Source: Arthrobacter crystallopoietes
GTDB taxonomy: Bacteria; Actinomycetota; Actinomycetes; Actinomycetales; Micrococcaceae
Direction: 5' to 3'
NCBI RefSeq assembly: GCF_002849715.1
Contig: NZ_CP018863.1
Span: forward strand, 806,001-870,000
Length of the DNA: 64,000 nt
Shown here in pieces: positions 44,376 to 52,929 of this stretch. Under the pieces are notes generated by a model. That model ran no database searches. It was not told the DNA's origin and worked only from the letters and a program-made list of their open reading frames with translations. The position numbers and the translations under genes are program-made. The stretch's first letter is position 1; each line of letters begins with the position of its first letter.

Positions 44376-45323
44376 TTAATTCAGCTGGTTGATCGGCTCG
44401 CCCTTGGTGAAGGCGAGGATGTCCTCAAGCATCTGGGTGTAGCCGAGCCGGTGCGCGCGCTGGGTCACGAACCCGATGTGCGGACTCAGGATCAGGTTGG
44501 GCGCGGACCGAAGCGGGCTGTCCGCCGGGAGCGGTTCCACGTCGAACACGTCGAGCGCGGCTGCGGCAATGCGCCCCTCGGTGAGCGCGCGGACCAGCGC
44601 CGCCTCGTCCACCAGCGGGCCGCGCGAGGTGTTCACCAGCCGCCCCTCGGGGCCGAGCAGCTCCAGCTCGGCAGCGCCGACAATCCCGCGCACGGCATCC
44701 GAGAGCCGCAGGTGGATGCTGACGATGTCGCCGCGGCGGAACAGCTCCGACTTGGTCACCAGTTCGACGCCGTGTTCGGCTGCGCGTTCCTCGGTCAGGT
44801 GCGGGCTCCACGCGATGACCTTCATGCCGAAGACCTCGGCATAGCGGGCCATCAGCGAGCCGAGTTTGCCCAGCCCCAGCACGCCCAGGGTCGCCCCCGC
44901 CAGGTCGATCCCGAGCCCGGCCTGCCACTTGCCGCTGCGGATGTCGCGATCGTTCTGCGGGATGTCCCGGGCCACGGCCATGATCAGCGCCCAGGCCAGT
45001 TCGGCCGTAGCGTTGGTGGACCGGCGGGTGCCGCAGACGGCAATGCCGAGCCGCTTGGCCGCTTCCAGATCGATCGAGGCGTTGGCCATGCCGGTGGTGG
45101 TGATCAGGCGCAGCCGCGGCAGCCGCTCCAGGAGTTCCGCCGTCAGGGGCGTCCGCTCACGCATGACAACAACGACGTCGGCATCGCCCAAGCGTTCGGC
45201 GAGCGCGTCCTGATTGTCGAGGTGGTCCGTGAACCGCTCGACACTCGCCTCCGGCGGGAGCTGTTCCCACGGGGCGCTGGCCAGAGCGACATCTTGGTAG
45301 TCATCCAGAATCACGATCTTCAC
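44376..45323 (-). CDS. D-2-hydroxyacid dehydrogenase family protein
   Basis: 315 residues from a GTG at 45323. VGLGKLGSLMA-type Rossmann motif (LGVLGLGKLGSLMARYAEVF), catalytic Arg in NTSRGPLVDEAALVRAL, Glu in DVEPLPADSPL and His in SPHIGFVT. Its substrate is unknown. It is one of three such dehydrogenases in the window. Confidence 0.88.
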   Translation of the reverse strand: MKIVILDDYQDVALASAPWEQLPPEASVERFTDHLDNQDALAERLGDADVVVVMRERTPLTAELLERLPRLRLITTTGMANASIDLEAAKRLGIAVCGTRRSTNATAELAWALIMAVARDIPQNDRDIRSGKWQAGLGIDLAGATLGVLGLGKLGSLMARYAEVFGMKVIAWSPHLTEERAAEHGVELVTKSELFRRGDIVSIHLRLSDAVRGIVGAAELELLGPEGRLVNTSRGPLVDEAALVRALTEGRIAAAALDVFDVEPLPADSPLRSAPNLILSPHIGFVTQRAHRLGYTQMLEDILAFTKGEPINQLN

Positions 45324-45425
45324 GCTGCCCAGCGTAGCGCTTAGCTCTCCCCGAGGCGCGGCTGCGCAAATTAGACTGGGCGGGTCCGGCATTTCACCGC
45401 CTGTCCTGACAGCTGGGAGTCCACC

Positions 45426-46247
45426 ATGTGTGCCTTTAATACGACTGCTCCTGCTGCCGCGGCCCTCGCGATGCTGGGCGTCGCTTTGCTCACCGGTTGC
45501 GCCGCCGGAGAGGACACGGATGGCACGTCCGGCGCCCCGCCGTCGTCGTCCGTTGCTGCCAGCAGTCCGGCCCGCGCGTCGGGGGAAGCATCACCGTCAG
45601 CCAGCGCGCCCACGTCCTCCGTTCCCCCGGCGCCCGAAGGCCAGGAACTGGACCGCCTGAACCAGCAGCTGCAGCAGGCCGCAGCCGATAACGACGCCGG
45701 GCAGATTGCCGAACTGCTGGACCGTGGCGCGGAGCTGGAACACCGCAACGCGGAGGGCCGCACTCCGCTGGTCACCGCTACCAAGGCGAACAATATCGAC
45801 GCCGCCCGCGCGCTCATCGAGGCCGGCGCCGATGTGAACGCCAAGGACAACATCGACGATTCTGCCTATCTGTACGCCGGCGCCGAGGGCTTCGACGAGA
45901 TCCTGCAGCTGACGCTGGAGCACGGCGCGGACCTCTCCAGCACCAACCGCTTCGGCGGAACGGCGCTTATCCCGGCCTGCGAACACGCGCACACCTCGAC
46001 GGTCCGGATCCTCATTGACGCCGGCGTCGACGTCGACCATGTGAACACTCCCGGCTGGACGTGCCTGCTCGAAGCCGTGGTGTTCGGCACCGGCAGCGAG
46101 GCCTACCAGGACACCGTTCGGCAGGTCATCGCCGCCGGAGCCGACCTCAACATTCCCGATGCCAACGGGGTGACAGCGCTGCAGCACGCGCAGGCACTGG
46201 GCCAGACGGAGGTCGCTGCCCTGCTCCGGCAAGCCGGCGCGCGCTGA
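45426..46247 (+). CDS. Ankyrin-repeat lipoprotein
   Basis: 273 residues. A signal peptide ends in the lipobox LLTGC. A Ser/Pro/Ala-rich linker (about 27-70) is followed by four or five ankyrin repeats, such as NAEGRTPLVTATKANNIDAA and DANGVTALQHAQALGQTEVA. It should sit on the outer face of the membrane and bind another protein. Bacterial relatives include catalase-linked and toxin-linked ankyrins; no partner is evident here. Confidence 0.88.
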   Translation: MCAFNTTAPAAAALAMLGVALLTGCAAGEDTDGTSGAPPSSSVAASSPARASGEASPSASAPTSSVPPAPEGQELDRLNQQLQQAAADNDAGQIAELLDRGAELEHRNAEGRTPLVTATKANNIDAARALIEAGADVNAKDNIDDSAYLYAGAEGFDEILQLTLEHGADLSSTNRFGGTALIPACEHAHTSTVRILIDAGVDVDHVNTPGWTCLLEAVVFGTGSEAYQDTVRQVIAAGADLNIPDANGVTALQHAQALGQTEVAALLRQAGAR

Positions 46248-46268
46248 CTGCCCTGGCGGAGAAAACGC

Positions 46269-46298
46269 TCGACATGTGACCAAATGGTCACCTATTAT
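46269..46298 (+). promoter_or_regulatory. Promoter with palindromic operator, ArsR-SRPBCC fusion gene
   Basis: TCGACA (46269-46274) and TATTAT (46293-46298) are 18 bases apart. Between them GTGACCAAATGGTCAC (46276-46291) is a perfect 7-bp inverted repeat with a 2-base spacer. The GTG start at 46305 lies where the transcript should begin, so the mRNA is probably leaderless. Confidence 0.65.
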
Positions 46299-46304
46299 TA
46301 ACAC

Positions 46305-47057
46305 GTGGACGCGGTGTTTAAAGCCCTCGCAGATCCAACCCGCAGAGCCCTGTTGGACGAACTCTTCCGCGAGGACGGGCAGACACTCAGCGCCCTTGAA
46401 GCGCAGTTCGACATCACGCGCTTTGGTGTCATGAAGCACCTGAAACAGCTCGAAGAAGCAGGCCTGGTGGTCGCGCGCCGCAGAGGCCGCGAAAAGCTCC
46501 ATTTCCTGAATCCGGTGCCGATCCGGCTCATCCACGACCGGTGGGTGGGCAAGTACGCAGAACCGTGGGCCGCTGGCCTCAGCGAGCTCAAGACACGATT
46601 GGAAACTCCGATGGAAAAGATCTTTGAGATCTATATCCGCACCACCCCGGCCCGGCTATGGGAAGCGATCACAGACAGCGAGACCAGAAGCAAGTACATC
46701 TTCGGCAACCGGATCGAAACCGACTGGCAGGTTGGCTCGACCTACCGGATGACCAACCCGAAGGCCGACGGGCCGCTGAGCGAAGGCGAAATCCTGGAGA
46801 TTGACCCGCCGCGCCGTCTCGTGCAGAGCATGCGCGCACTCTGGGGGGAGGACGTTGAAGCCGAAGGGACCTCCCGGATCACCTGGGAAATCGAGCAGGT
46901 GGCGGACTCCTGCCGGCTGACCGTCACGCACGATCAGCTGCGCGAGGGCGCCAACGACCAGCTCTACGGCGGTTGGCCGATGATCCTCTCCGGCCTGAAG
47001 ACCTGGCTGGAAACCGGCGAAGTGCTCACCACCCCGGGGTCGCTCATGTACACCTGA
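46305..47057 (+). CDS. ArsR-SRPBCC fusion protein
   Basis: 250 residues. Residues about 1-95 are an ArsR helix-turn-helix (ALADPTRRALLDELFRE, FGVMKHLKQLEEAGLVVARR); residues about 103-245 an AHSA1 domain (ARLWEAITDSETRSKYIFGN, GWPMILSGLKTWLETGEVL). The fusion places the ligand pocket directly on the DNA-binding domain. The operator in its own promoter suggests autorepression. Confidence 0.9.
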   Translation: MDAVFKALADPTRRALLDELFREDGQTLSALEAQFDITRFGVMKHLKQLEEAGLVVARRRGREKLHFLNPVPIRLIHDRWVGKYAEPWAAGLSELKTRLETPMEKIFEIYIRTTPARLWEAITDSETRSKYIFGNRIETDWQVGSTYRMTNPKADGPLSEGEILEIDPPRRLVQSMRALWGEDVEAEGTSRITWEIEQVADSCRLTVTHDQLREGANDQLYGGWPMILSGLKTWLETGEVLTTPGSLMYT

Positions 47058-47066
47058 CCTGGCGGC

Positions 47067-47080
47067 GGGGCCACGGCCCC
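47067..47080. terminator. Small hairpin between convergent genes
   Basis: GGGGC-CACG-GCCCC (47067-47080) lies ten bases after the ArsR-SRPBCC stop and 20 bases before the UDG-like stop. Confidence 0.35.
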
Positions 47081-47099
47081 TCAATCCTGGATCCGCCCG

Positions 47100-47801
47100 T
47101 TAGCCATCCATCCCGGCGGCAAGAAGTTCCTTAAGCCCGTCCCGGAACTTGACCTTGCCGCCGTGGGCCGGATGGCGCACTTTGGGAACGGACAAGCCGC
47201 TGGCGCTGACGCTGCGGAAGCCTACGTTTCCCACCGCCACCACGGACTTCACCGCGAACAGCTTCGCCAGCTCCTGCCAGAACGGGCGCCCGGCCAATGC
47301 TTCGGCGGCCGACGGCGTGCGGTTCGACAGCGGCCGGCCGGGCTGGTGCGAATGCAACGGGTAGGCGCTCCAAAGCAGCGGCAGAAAATCCAGGCCGGCG
47401 AGCACGTCCCACATCACCGTCGCCGTCGGTTCGGCCGCAACCGGGGCCGCCTCCGCCGGCAAGACATACCCCCGGTCCGGCCCGAACAGCCCGAAGTAGC
47501 CTTCGCGGCTCTGCAGGATGTCGCGGTTGGTGAACGGAACTCCGGTCAGCCGCATGCCCCGGTAGCCGGGCGCCTCCCCCACCAGCAGGACTTTCGGCCG
47601 GCGTTCCAGCATGTCCTGCAGGTACAACTCCAGGTTGCGCCGTCGAACGGCGTTCTCCGGATTGGAGTGGTCGAAGAAGTTGCAACTGCTCGCCCCGACA
47701 GGCAACCGGGCAAGCTTTTCGATGAAGACCTGGATTTCCTGTGCGCCTCTGGCCAAATTCCTCAAGTCCTCCCGTCCGTTGCCACGCGCCCAGCGACCCA
47801 C
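47100..47801 (-). CDS. Uracil-DNA glycosylase family protein
   Basis: 233 residues if the GTG at 47801 is used; the TTG at 47765, after GGGAGG, is another choice, so the start is uncertain. The core has VLLVGEAPGYRGMRLTGVPFTNR (UDG motif 1-like GEAPGxxG) and VRHPAHGG (motif 2-like HP). It may remove uracil or another base from DNA or may be a diverged member of the superfamily. Its 5' end nearly meets the next divergent gene. Confidence 0.75.
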   Translation of the reverse strand: MGRWARGNGREDLRNLARGAQEIQVFIEKLARLPVGASSCNFFDHSNPENAVRRRNLELYLQDMLERRPKVLLVGEAPGYRGMRLTGVPFTNRDILQSREGYFGLFGPDRGYVLPAEAAPVAAEPTATVMWDVLAGLDFLPLLWSAYPLHSHQPGRPLSNRTPSAAEALAGRPFWQELAKLFAVKSVVAVGNVGFRSVSASGLSVPKVRHPAHGGKVKFRDGLKELLAAGMDG

Positions 47802-47895
47802 TCGAGCACGCCGTCGTTGGTTGTTCCGACTCCTCAACCATAGTGTCCGGCAGTGGTCAGGTGGCCTGCCCGGCTCCAATATGGGAGTCTGAAGC

Positions 47896-48345
47896 ATGGT
47901 CGACGTCACCACCGAAACAGTCATTGCTGCCCCGCGCAAGACGGTTGCCGAATACGCGGCTGATCCGGACAATGCCCCGGAGTGGTACCAGAACATCGCC
48001 TCGGCCCGCTGGGAAACGCCACGTCCGCTCGCGGTCGGATCCCGCATTGCCTTCGACGCCGCCTTCCTCGGCCGCCACCTCTCCTACACATACGAGATCA
48101 TCGAGTTCCGCCCGCTCGAAAAACTGGTGATGCGCACAGCACAGGGCCCCTTCCCGATGCAGACCACCTACACCTGGACCGAGGTGGACGGCGCCAGCAC
48201 GCGGATGACCCTGCGCAACAACGGCGAACCGGCCGGCTTCTCCCGGCTGGCCGCCCCATTCATGGGGATGATGATGAGGAAGGCCAACCGTAAGGACCTG
48301 GTCCGGATCAAGTCGATTCTCGAAGCACGTCCCGCATCCGCCTAA
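47896..48345 (+). CDS. SRPBCC family protein (polyketide cyclase-like)
   Basis: 149 residues from an ATG after GGGAG. TTETVIAAPRKTVAEYAADP, then a beta-rich cavity region (DNAPEWYQNIASARWET) and a C-terminal helix (APFMGMMMRKANRKDLVRIK). It is a third SRPBCC protein within 5 kb, without its own ArsR. Ligand unknown. Confidence 0.88.
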   Translation: MVDVTTETVIAAPRKTVAEYAADPDNAPEWYQNIASARWETPRPLAVGSRIAFDAAFLGRHLSYTYEIIEFRPLEKLVMRTAQGPFPMQTTYTWTEVDGASTRMTLRNNGEPAGFSRLAAPFMGMMMRKANRKDLVRIKSILEARPASA

Positions 48346-48410
48346 GCGCAAGCGGCACAAGCACCACATCCCAGTCCCCGCCAGTCTCCGCCAGCGCCCA
48401 GAATGAGGAT

Positions 48411-48445
48411 GGACGACGGCGGCAGCCCACCTGCCGCCGTCGTCC
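48411..48445 (+). terminator. Perfect 15-bp hairpin with ACGACGGCGG
   Basis: GGACGACGGCGGCAG and CTGCCGCCGTCGTCC are perfect complements with a five-base loop, followed by a T-rich stretch (CTTTGCTTTCATTTT). It ends the SRPBCC transcript. It also shows that the methyltransferase starts downstream at 48502. Confidence 0.7.
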
Positions 48446-48501
48446 TCCCTTTGCTTTCATTTTGCTGCCTGTCCTTCCCGCGAGGCGGCTATGCTCCTGC
48501 T

Positions 48502-49389
48502 ATGGCGGGGAACAGCGGGCCGATCGATAACGACGTCTACAACAGGCTGGGTAGTTCCTGGTGGGATGAAGACAACCCGCTCAATCTGCTGCACGGCAGC
48601 CTCACTCCCGCACGGATGGCCTACTTCAGCGAAGTCCTGCAACGCGAGCTGGGCGATGAGGACGGTAGGACGGCCAAGGCCAACTACGCCGGTGATTCGG
48701 CCGTTGCCCAACCGATCGGCGCAGGGCTGAAAGCGCTCGATGTGGGCTGCGGGGCGGGTTTGCTGGGTGAGGAGTTTGCGCGCCTGGGGTTCGACGTCAT
48801 GGGTATGGATCCGTCCGCCGTCGCTATCGAAGCCGCACGGACGCATGCAGAAAAAAGCGGGCTTCGGATCCGCTACCAAGTGGGTGCCGGCGAACAGTTG
48901 CCGGTGGAGGACAGGACGTTCGACGTCGTCTACTGCTGCGATGTGCTCGAGCATGTCGCCGATCTGCCGCGGGTCCTGGCGGAGTCAGCCCGGGTGATGA
49001 AACCGGGAGGGCTGTACCTGTTCGACACCATCAACCGGACCGCCACGAGCAAAATCCTGGCCATCAAGCTCATGCAGGAGTGGGCGCCCACCCGGATCAT
49101 CGACACGGAGCTCCACGTCTGGGAGAAGTTCATCAAGCCGAACGAACTGGCCTCCCTATTAATAGGTAACGGACTTCAGCCGGCCGGCCTGTCCGGTCTG
49201 GCCCCGCGGGCGAACCCGCTGGCCATGCTGCGCGGTTTCGTCCAAGCCCGGCGGGGCCGCATCTCGTACGGCGAGCTCAGCCGCAGGCTGGACTTCGGGA
49301 CGGTGAGGCGGACGTCCCTCTCTTATATGGGGTACGCGGTGAAGCGCCGGAACCGGGGACCCCAGGTGGGGTCCGAGGCCGGCGAATGA
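48502..49389 (+). CDS. UbiG-like class I methyltransferase
   Basis: 295 residues from the ATG at 48502. NSGPIDNDVYNRLGSSWWDE and NLLHGSLTPARM are typical of UbiG, with the SAM motif ALDVGCGAGLLGEEFARLG and CCDVLEHVADL. UbiG O-methylates a quinone precursor in proteobacteria; Actinobacteria use menaquinone, so the real substrate is uncertain. It overlaps the kinase gene downstream. Confidence 0.85.
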   Translation: MAGNSGPIDNDVYNRLGSSWWDEDNPLNLLHGSLTPARMAYFSEVLQRELGDEDGRTAKANYAGDSAVAQPIGAGLKALDVGCGAGLLGEEFARLGFDVMGMDPSAVAIEAARTHAEKSGLRIRYQVGAGEQLPVEDRTFDVVYCCDVLEHVADLPRVLAESARVMKPGGLYLFDTINRTATSKILAIKLMQEWAPTRIIDTELHVWEKFIKPNELASLLIGNGLQPAGLSGLAPRANPLAMLRGFVQARRGRISYGELSRRLDFGTVRRTSLSYMGYAVKRRNRGPQVGSEAGE

Positions 49390-50072
49390 GGCTGCAGGAA
49401 TTGGCCGATCGGATCGAGCGGCTCGCCGCTGGGGTGACGGCTACCCCGGAGCATGTTGCTGAAGATGACGTGGCTGCCGTGCCAGGGCGGATCGTTATCG
49501 GCGTCGTCGGCGAACCGGGCGCGGGCAAAAGCACGCTCGTGGAAAACCTGCTGGCGCTGCTCAATGCAGGCACTCCCGATCCCGAGCAGCAGCGGTTCGC
49601 GCATGTCCCGATGGACGGCTTCCATCTCGCCGACGCTGAATTGGAACGGCTAGGGCTGCTGCACCGGAAGGGCGCACCGGAGACCTTCGATGTGTATGGC
49701 TATGCCGAACTGCTCGGGCGGATCCGGCGCGACCGGCACAACACCGTCTACGCTCCCGGATTCCAGCGAACCCTTGAGCAGCCGCTGGCAGGCTTCGTTC
49801 CCGTCTTTCCCGCAGCACACACGGTGCTCACCGAAGGCAATTACCTCCTGCTGGATGAACCGGGCTGGCGGCAAGTCCGTAACCAGTGCACGGAGGTCTG
49901 GTACGTCGAGCAGGACGACCGGCTGCGCATCCGGCAACTGGTTGAGCGGCACATCGCCTTCGGCAAATCGCCGGCAGCGGCCGAAGCTTGGGTACGGGAG
50001 GTGGACGAGCCGAATGCCGGCCTGATCCGTGCAAGCCGCGAACGGGCAGACCTGGTTTTCAAGCTGCCATAG
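49386..50072 (+). CDS. Nucleoside/nucleotide kinase family protein (uridine kinase-like)
   Basis: 228 residues. Walker A GEPGAGKST (about 41-49), then FAHVPMDGFHLADAELERLG, FDVYGYAELLGRI and YVEQDDRLRIRQLVERH. These match the P-loop kinases often labelled fructokinase, uridine kinase or phosphoribulokinase-like. The substrate is not clear. It starts within the stop of the methyltransferase gene. Confidence 0.88.
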   Translation: MRLQELADRIERLAAGVTATPEHVAEDDVAAVPGRIVIGVVGEPGAGKSTLVENLLALLNAGTPDPEQQRFAHVPMDGFHLADAELERLGLLHRKGAPETFDVYGYAELLGRIRRDRHNTVYAPGFQRTLEQPLAGFVPVFPAAHTVLTEGNYLLLDEPGWRQVRNQCTEVWYVEQDDRLRIRQLVERHIAFGKSPAAAEAWVREVDEPNAGLIRASRERADLVFKLP

Positions 50073-50097
50073 GCCTGGCCGGCGCTCGATCCGTCAC

Positions 50098-50106
50098 TTA
50101 TCCACA
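50098..50106 (+). promoter_or_regulatory. Isolated DnaA box
   Basis: TTATCCACA is a perfect match to the DnaA box consensus, 43 bases before the next start. A single box is not an origin; it may be chance or a DnaA-responsive promoter. Confidence 0.3.
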
Positions 50107-50148
50107 GGCGTTCCCAAACCGTCTTAGCTAGTAGGTAGGGTCGAAGTC

Positions 50149-51015
50149 ATGAAACATCAGCTGGATTGGCTCGTTCCGTTACTGCTCGTGCCGATCAGCT
50201 ATTACGGCGGACTGCTGCTTCATACCTGGATTGTCACCGCCGGAGGGGACGATTTACTCACCGTCCTCTTGGAACTCTTGACGTTGCTTCTAGCAGTAGT
50301 GGGTCCAATAGTTGCCGGATGCTTTCTGATCCGCGCGCTGCACCGCCGGTTCCGTGCCTGGCGCCGGAGCAAGGGGCACTTCACCAAGGCTGAACGGCAC
50401 CGCCGCGATGTTGAAGCCGGCTACGCGTTCGGTTACCACAAGGCCCAGGTGCTGGCGCGTGGTCTGGCCGCAGGGGCCGCTCCTCCTCATATCGATCTGT
50501 GGAATGTTCCGCTGTTCGCAGGCGAGGTCGCCTTCTACCAGTGCAACGCCACTTACGCCCGGTACTACGGCATGGACGGGTCGTACACACATGTTTCCGG
50601 TTTCTACTGGGGCCGCCCGGCCTTCGTCCTCGGAGGCCTTGCCGCCCAGGGACTCCTCAACTCATCACGCCGCAAGGCTGCTGCCGCGGCATCGATGGAA
50701 TGCTGGCGCGAGCAGCAGTTCATTCCCGTCATCGTCACCTCACACCGCTTTATTTGCTGCGTCAACGGTCGGTGGGCTTCCTTCGACCATGGTGCGGTGA
50801 ACGCCTGGTATGCAGAACCGGACAATTCCAGCCTGGTGCTCCACTACCAGGGCCTGCCGCCTGTCCTGTTTGCGGGGTCGGAAAGCCCGGTGCTCTCTGT
50901 CCTCACGACCTATGTGCTCAGCGGTCAAAACGGCGTAGTGAACAATCCCGGCCTGCAGTCCCTGCACCGGGGAGAATTGCTTGCGTGGGACGCGGTGGCC
51001 AGCGGGCGGAGCTGA
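50149..51015 (+). CDS. Hypothetical membrane protein
   Basis: 288 residues. Two membrane segments at about 8-28 and 37-60 (LVPLLLVPISYYGGLLLH, LLTLLLAVVGPIVAGCFLI) are followed by a basic linker and a soluble beta-rich domain, ending in YVLSGQNGVVNNP. No family recognised. It has tryptophan- and tyrosine-rich patches (YARYYGMDGSYTH). Confidence 0.75.
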   Translation: MKHQLDWLVPLLLVPISYYGGLLLHTWIVTAGGDDLLTVLLELLTLLLAVVGPIVAGCFLIRALHRRFRAWRRSKGHFTKAERHRRDVEAGYAFGYHKAQVLARGLAAGAAPPHIDLWNVPLFAGEVAFYQCNATYARYYGMDGSYTHVSGFYWGRPAFVLGGLAAQGLLNSSRRKAAAAASMECWREQQFIPVIVTSHRFICCVNGRWASFDHGAVNAWYAEPDNSSLVLHYQGLPPVLFAGSESPVLSVLTTYVLSGQNGVVNNPGLQSLHRGELLAWDAVASGRS

Positions 51016-51073
51016 CACAGGGCGGTGAACCGGCAGCTCCCGGCCGCCGGTTCCCTGCCCGTTCCGTCACGCA

Positions 51074-51090
51074 ACGTCATGTGACGTCAC
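51074..51090. promoter_or_regulatory. CRE-like palindrome before the organosulfur operon
   Basis: ACGTCA-TG-TGACGT (51074-51087) and GTGACGTCAC (51081-51090) overlap. They lie 205 bases before the operon start and may bind a regulator. Confidence 0.45.
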
Positions 51091-51294
51091 GCTGCTGACG
51101 CACAAAGTCACTGCAGTTCAGAAATATTTCCTGCCCTGGGACGCGCCGGTAGATTCCTCGGTACGTCCGCTAAGGACGGTAACTGCCACGAGGCGACGCA
51201 AGCTTCGTTGAACACTAGCCGGTGAGTGCAGTCCCCGAATGTTCGGGTTCCCCCGGCGAGCCGTTTAACGGGCCGGACGGAAGAACCCGAGAAC
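51091..51294 (+). other. Long untranslated leader of the organosulfur operon
   Basis: About 200 bases without a gene. A CCCGAA/TTCGGG hairpin surrounds 51235-51250, and a nine-codon frame starting at 51239 might be a leader peptide. I could not match a known riboswitch. A cis-acting control element is possible. Confidence 0.3.
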
Positions 51295-52929
51295 ATGACA
51301 TTACGCAAAGCCCCTTGGGCACCCACGGCCCTTGCCGCCGTCGTTGTCCTGGCCCTTACCGGTTGCGGCGGCGCCGCGAGCGCCCAGCCCGATGAGGCCG
51401 ACACCTTTGTTTTCGCCACCGGCAAGGACATCTCCTGTCTGGATCCCCACGTCAACGGGGACATGCCGCAGGCGTCGCTCGCCGCCAACTACCTTGATTC
51501 GCTGGTCTCGCAGGACAAGGACGGCAAGATCCGCCCCTGGCTCGCCGAATCCTGGGAGGTCTCCGCGGACGGGCTGACATATACCTTCACGGTCCGCGAC
51601 GACGTCTACTTCACCGACGGCACCAAGTTCACGGCGGAGGCGGTCAAGGCGAACCTGGACCACATGGTGGATCCGGACACGCAATCCGGCACCGCCGGCG
51701 GCTACCTCAAGCCCTATGAGAGCACCGAGGTCATCAATGAGACCACGGCGCGGGTCACCCTGAACCGGCCGTACGCGGCCTTCCTGGAAGTGCTGGCCCA
51801 GCCGTTCCTCGGCATCGAGTCCCCCACTGCGCTCAAGCGGCCGCAGGCGGAGAACTGCATCTCGCCCGTGGGCACCGGCCCGTACAAGATTGTGGACTAC
51901 ATTCCGCAGTCCAAAGTCTCGCTGGTGCGCAACGAGGATTACAACTCGGCACCGCCGTTCGCCCAGCACGAGGGTCCGGCGCACATCAAGAACCTGGAAT
52001 GGCTGATCGTGCCGGAGGATTCCACCCGGTACGGGCTGCTGCGCGCAGGCCAGGTGGACGCACTGGATCTGATGCCTTCGGTGCACTTCGCCGAGGCGGA
52101 GGCGGACAAGAAGGTGCAACTGGTACTGCAGGACCGGCCGGGCAACCCGACCAACCTGATGCTCAACACCACCCGCGCCCCGTTCGACGACATCAACGTG
52201 CGCAAGGCCTTCCTGCACAGCGTGTATGTGGAGGCCGGTATCAACAGTGTCTACTTCGGAACGGTGACCAAGGCCGGCGGACCGCTGGCCAGCACCACCG
52301 GTTTCTACTCGCCCGACTTCGAGGATGCCTACCTCCCGGACCCGGCAGAAGCGGACCGGCTGCTGGACGAAGCTGGCTGGACCGGGCGGGACGAGCAGGG
52401 CTACCGGACCAAGGACGGAAAACGGCTGACCGTGGTCCTGCCCTACACCCCGGCGGCCTGGCCCACGGCGCACGCGGCACTGGTCACGCAGATCCAGGCC
52501 AGCGCCAAGCAGCGTGGCTTCGACGTGCGGATCGAGAACCAGGACTTCGCGTCGTCGTCGGAAAAGTACAACAACTTCGAATACGACCTGCGCGCCGGCT
52601 ACTGGAACACCAACACGGCGGACGTGCTGCGGATCGTGTTCTCCACCGAGTACATGAAGTCAGCCGGCTTCGTCCCCAACGGCTCCGGCTTCAGCAACAA
52701 GGAGTTCGACCGGATCGTCAACGAGGCCCTGGCCACCGATGATCCGGAAATCCGCGCCGACCTGTACTACCGGGCCCAGCAGATTGTCAGCGAGAACGCC
52801 CTCCAGCTTCCGCTCTACAACCAGACCAGCCAGCTGGCCCTGCGCCAGGACCGGTTCGCCAACCTGACGCTGGAACCGAGCCTGTCCCTCCCCTACATCT
52901 ACGACGTCACGGCGGTGAACGCATCATGA
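51295..52929 (+). CDS. ABC importer substrate-binding lipoprotein (Dpp/Opp type)
   Basis: 544 residues from the ATG at 51295. The lipobox is ALTGC. The mature protein has the SBP_bac_5 order: PWLAESWEVSADGLTYTFTV, FTAEAVKANLDHM, INVRKAFLHSVYVEAGINS. Usually these bind peptides or nickel, but with two flavin enzymes downstream the ligand is likely an organosulfur compound. It is first of the operon. Confidence 0.92.
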   Translation: MTLRKAPWAPTALAAVVVLALTGCGGAASAQPDEADTFVFATGKDISCLDPHVNGDMPQASLAANYLDSLVSQDKDGKIRPWLAESWEVSADGLTYTFTVRDDVYFTDGTKFTAEAVKANLDHMVDPDTQSGTAGGYLKPYESTEVINETTARVTLNRPYAAFLEVLAQPFLGIESPTALKRPQAENCISPVGTGPYKIVDYIPQSKVSLVRNEDYNSAPPFAQHEGPAHIKNLEWLIVPEDSTRYGLLRAGQVDALDLMPSVHFAEAEADKKVQLVLQDRPGNPTNLMLNTTRAPFDDINVRKAFLHSVYVEAGINSVYFGTVTKAGGPLASTTGFYSPDFEDAYLPDPAEADRLLDEAGWTGRDEQGYRTKDGKRLTVVLPYTPAAWPTAHAALVTQIQASAKQRGFDVRIENQDFASSSEKYNNFEYDLRAGYWNTNTADVLRIVFSTEYMKSAGFVPNGSGFSNKEFDRIVNEALATDDPEIRADLYYRAQQIVSENALQLPLYNQTSQLALRQDRFANLTLEPSLSLPYIYDVTAVNAS

